A DNA stretch of 5,879 nt from Candidatus Zixiibacteriota bacterium (GTDB lineage: Bacteria > Zixibacteria > MSB-5A5 > GN15 > FEB-12). Numbering within the stretch: position 1 is the first letter of the stretch; every line of letters begins with the position of its first letter. Made by a program: the position numbers and the translations under genes. Positions 4,654-5,879 of this stretch are shown piece by piece. The notes below the pieces were generated by a model. The model searched no databases. It worked only from the letters and a program-made list of their open reading frames with translations, and was not told where the DNA came from. The stretch is from NCBI GenBank assembly GCA_022564135.1, contig JADFLZ010000154.1, positions 1 through 5,879 of the forward strand. The letters run 5' to 3'.

Positions 4654-5879
4654 ATGAGCAGTATTGAGGCAAAAGGCAAACTAAAGACCGGTTCCGGCGA
4701 ATTAACGATTTATCGCCTTGATTCGCTCAATCAATTCGGCTCCATAGACAAGCTGCCCTATTCTATCAAAGTTCTGCTGGAGAATTTGCTGCGAAATATC
4801 GATGGCAGCTCTGTTACCGAAGATGATGTCATAAAATTGGCCGGATATAATGCTAAAAATGTCGGCGATGTCGAAATTGCCTACTGCCCGGCCAGAGTAT
4901 TATTGCAGGATTTTACAGGTGTGCCTTTAGTGGTCGACTTAGCGGCTATGCGTGATGCTATGAAAAAGATTGGCGGCGACCCCCAGAGAATAAATCCGCT
5001 GGTACCGGTCGATCTGGTGGTTGACCATTCGGTGCAGGTCGATGCCTTTGCCTCGGGGCAGGCACTCGAAATAAACGCCAAGAAAGAATTTGAAAGAAAC
5101 TACGAACGTTATGAATTTTTGCACTGGGGTAAAGAAGCTTTTAAAAATTTCAAAGTTGTGCCGCCTGCTACCGGAATCTGTCATCAGGTAAATTTAGAAT
5201 ATCTGGGCAAGTGCGTGATTAATCAAAACGGCCTGGCTCTGCCGGATACGCTGGTTGGTACCGACAGCCACACCACTATGATAAACGCTCTGGGCATTCT
5301 CGGCTGGGGTGTCGGCGGAATTGAAGCCGAAGCGGCCATGTTAGGTCAGCCAATTTATATGCTTACTCCGGAAGTAATCGGTTTTAAGATGACCGGGCAG
5401 TTAAAAGACGGCGTTACCGGAACAGATTTGGTTTTGACCATCACCCAGATGCTGCGCAATAAAGGCGTGGTTGGCAAATTTGTCGAGTACTACGGCCCGG
5501 CCCTCGACCAGTTGCCGCTGCCGTCACGGGCCATGATTTCCAATATGGCGCCGGAGTATGGCGCCACAATTGGCTTTTTCCCTATTGACCAGCACACCCT
5601 TGATTATTTGAAACTAACCGGCAGAAGCGACGAGCAAATCGATTTGGTGGAACGCTATGCCAAAGAGCAAATGCTCTTTCGCGATGCATCAACTGAGCCT
5701 GAGTTTACAGATTTTCTTGAACTTGATATTTCAACTGTGGAGCCCTGTTTAGCCGGTCCCAAACGTCCGCAGGACAGAGTTCCTCTGAGAAGCATGAAGA
5801 AAGATTTTAACGAACTTTTGACAAAACCGTTTACAGAGCGCGGCTTTCAGCTACCTGAGGATGAATTGGGCAGGCAAGT
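4654..5879 (+). CDS. acnA: Aconitate hydratase (AcnA/IRP1-type), 3'-truncated
   Basis: Aconitase interconverts citrate and isocitrate through cis-aconitate in the TCA cycle, using a [4Fe-4S] cluster. The ATG at 4654 is preceded closely by AAAGGGA (4644-4650), a slightly short spacing. The frame is open to the window end: 408 codons of a protein usually about 890-930 long. AcnA-type landmarks are SIKVLLENLLRN (37-48), RVLLQDFTGVP (81-91), VDHSVQVD (123-130), ICHQVNLEYL (175-184), GTDSHTTM (202-209), GWGVGGIEAEAAMLGQP (217-233), MAPEYGAT (298-305), and CLAGPKRPQDRVPL (365-378). This is the AcnA/IRP1 class rather than mitochondrial-type or AcnB. The cluster cysteines (near 435-505 in E. coli AcnA) lie beyond the window and cannot be checked. 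PPATG replaces the common PPGTG. It is divergent from ispE. Confidence 0.97.
   Translation, partial: MSSIEAKGKLKTGSGELTIYRLDSLNQFGSIDKLPYSIKVLLENLLRNIDGSSVTEDDVIKLAGYNAKNVGDVEIAYCPARVLLQDFTGVPLVVDLAAMRDAMKKIGGDPQRINPLVPVDLVVDHSVQVDAFASGQALEINAKKEFERNYERYEFLHWGKEAFKNFKVVPPATGICHQVNLEYLGKCVINQNGLALPDTLVGTDSHTTMINALGILGWGVGGIEAEAAMLGQPIYMLTPEVIGFKMTGQLKDGVTGTDLVLTITQMLRNKGVVGKFVEYYGPALDQLPLPSRAMISNMAPEYGATIGFFPIDQHTLDYLKLTGRSDEQIDLVERYAKEQMLFRDASTEPEFTDFLELDISTVEPCLAGPKRPQDRVPLRSMKKDFNELLTKPFTERGFQLPEDELGRQ

Noticed and set aside
4881..5184. Two minus-strand open frames inside acnA
   Set aside because: They overlap well-conserved aconitase sequence and have no homology I recognise or ribosome site; shadows.

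Overview
This window is a housekeeping stretch from an unidentified bacterium. By eye the base composition is moderate in GC (mid-40s percent). No mobile element, CRISPR array, phage gene or toxin system is visible. The genes are bacterial and of a general type: PriA, the MEP isoprenoid pathway, a CTC-type L25 and SpoVG. SpoVG does not by itself imply sporulation, because it also occurs in many non-sporulating lineages. The gene order resembles deltaproteobacterial and related Gram-negative genomes (ispE, tRNA-Gln, prs, rplY) and also the Bacillus ispE...spoVG...prs-ctc block. I cannot name a phylum with confidence.

Layout. At the left, the 3' two-thirds of priA (1-1377, + strand) enters from outside the window. 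It converges on a minus-strand cluster, and a hairpin terminator (1384-1413) that can work in both directions lies between them. Read in its own direction (right to left), the cluster is ispE, spoVG, tRNA-Gln(UUG), prs and rplY/ctc. The spacing is tight: 10 nt between ispE and spoVG with a shared stop/Shine-Dalgarno sequence, 29 nt from spoVG to the tRNA, 83 nt from the tRNA to prs, and 40 nt from prs to rplY. Co-transcription is likely. At the right, acnA (4654 to the window end, + strand) diverges from ispE across a short AT-rich promoter region with a palindromic TATAAT core.

Functions. The cluster combines isoprenoid precursor synthesis (IspE), PRPP supply for nucleotides, His and Trp (Prs), and translation (tRNA-Gln, the 5S-rRNA-binding L25/CTC), plus the small nucleic-acid-binding regulator SpoVG. 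AcnA belongs to the TCA cycle and PriA to replication restart.

Most worth a second look: (1) the rplY reading frame runs past its expected end, through the terminator and 59 bp into priA antisense, and a one-base indel would restore a normal lysine-rich ending; (2) a nine-G homopolymer encodes the catalytic glycine loop of ispE; (3) Prs carries unusual substitutions next to its PRPP-binding motif; (4) a wobble-supported hairpin precedes prs; (5) divergent -10 elements overlap between ispE and acnA; (6) pth and glmU are missing from an otherwise conserved neighbourhood. I see no convincing new biological system.
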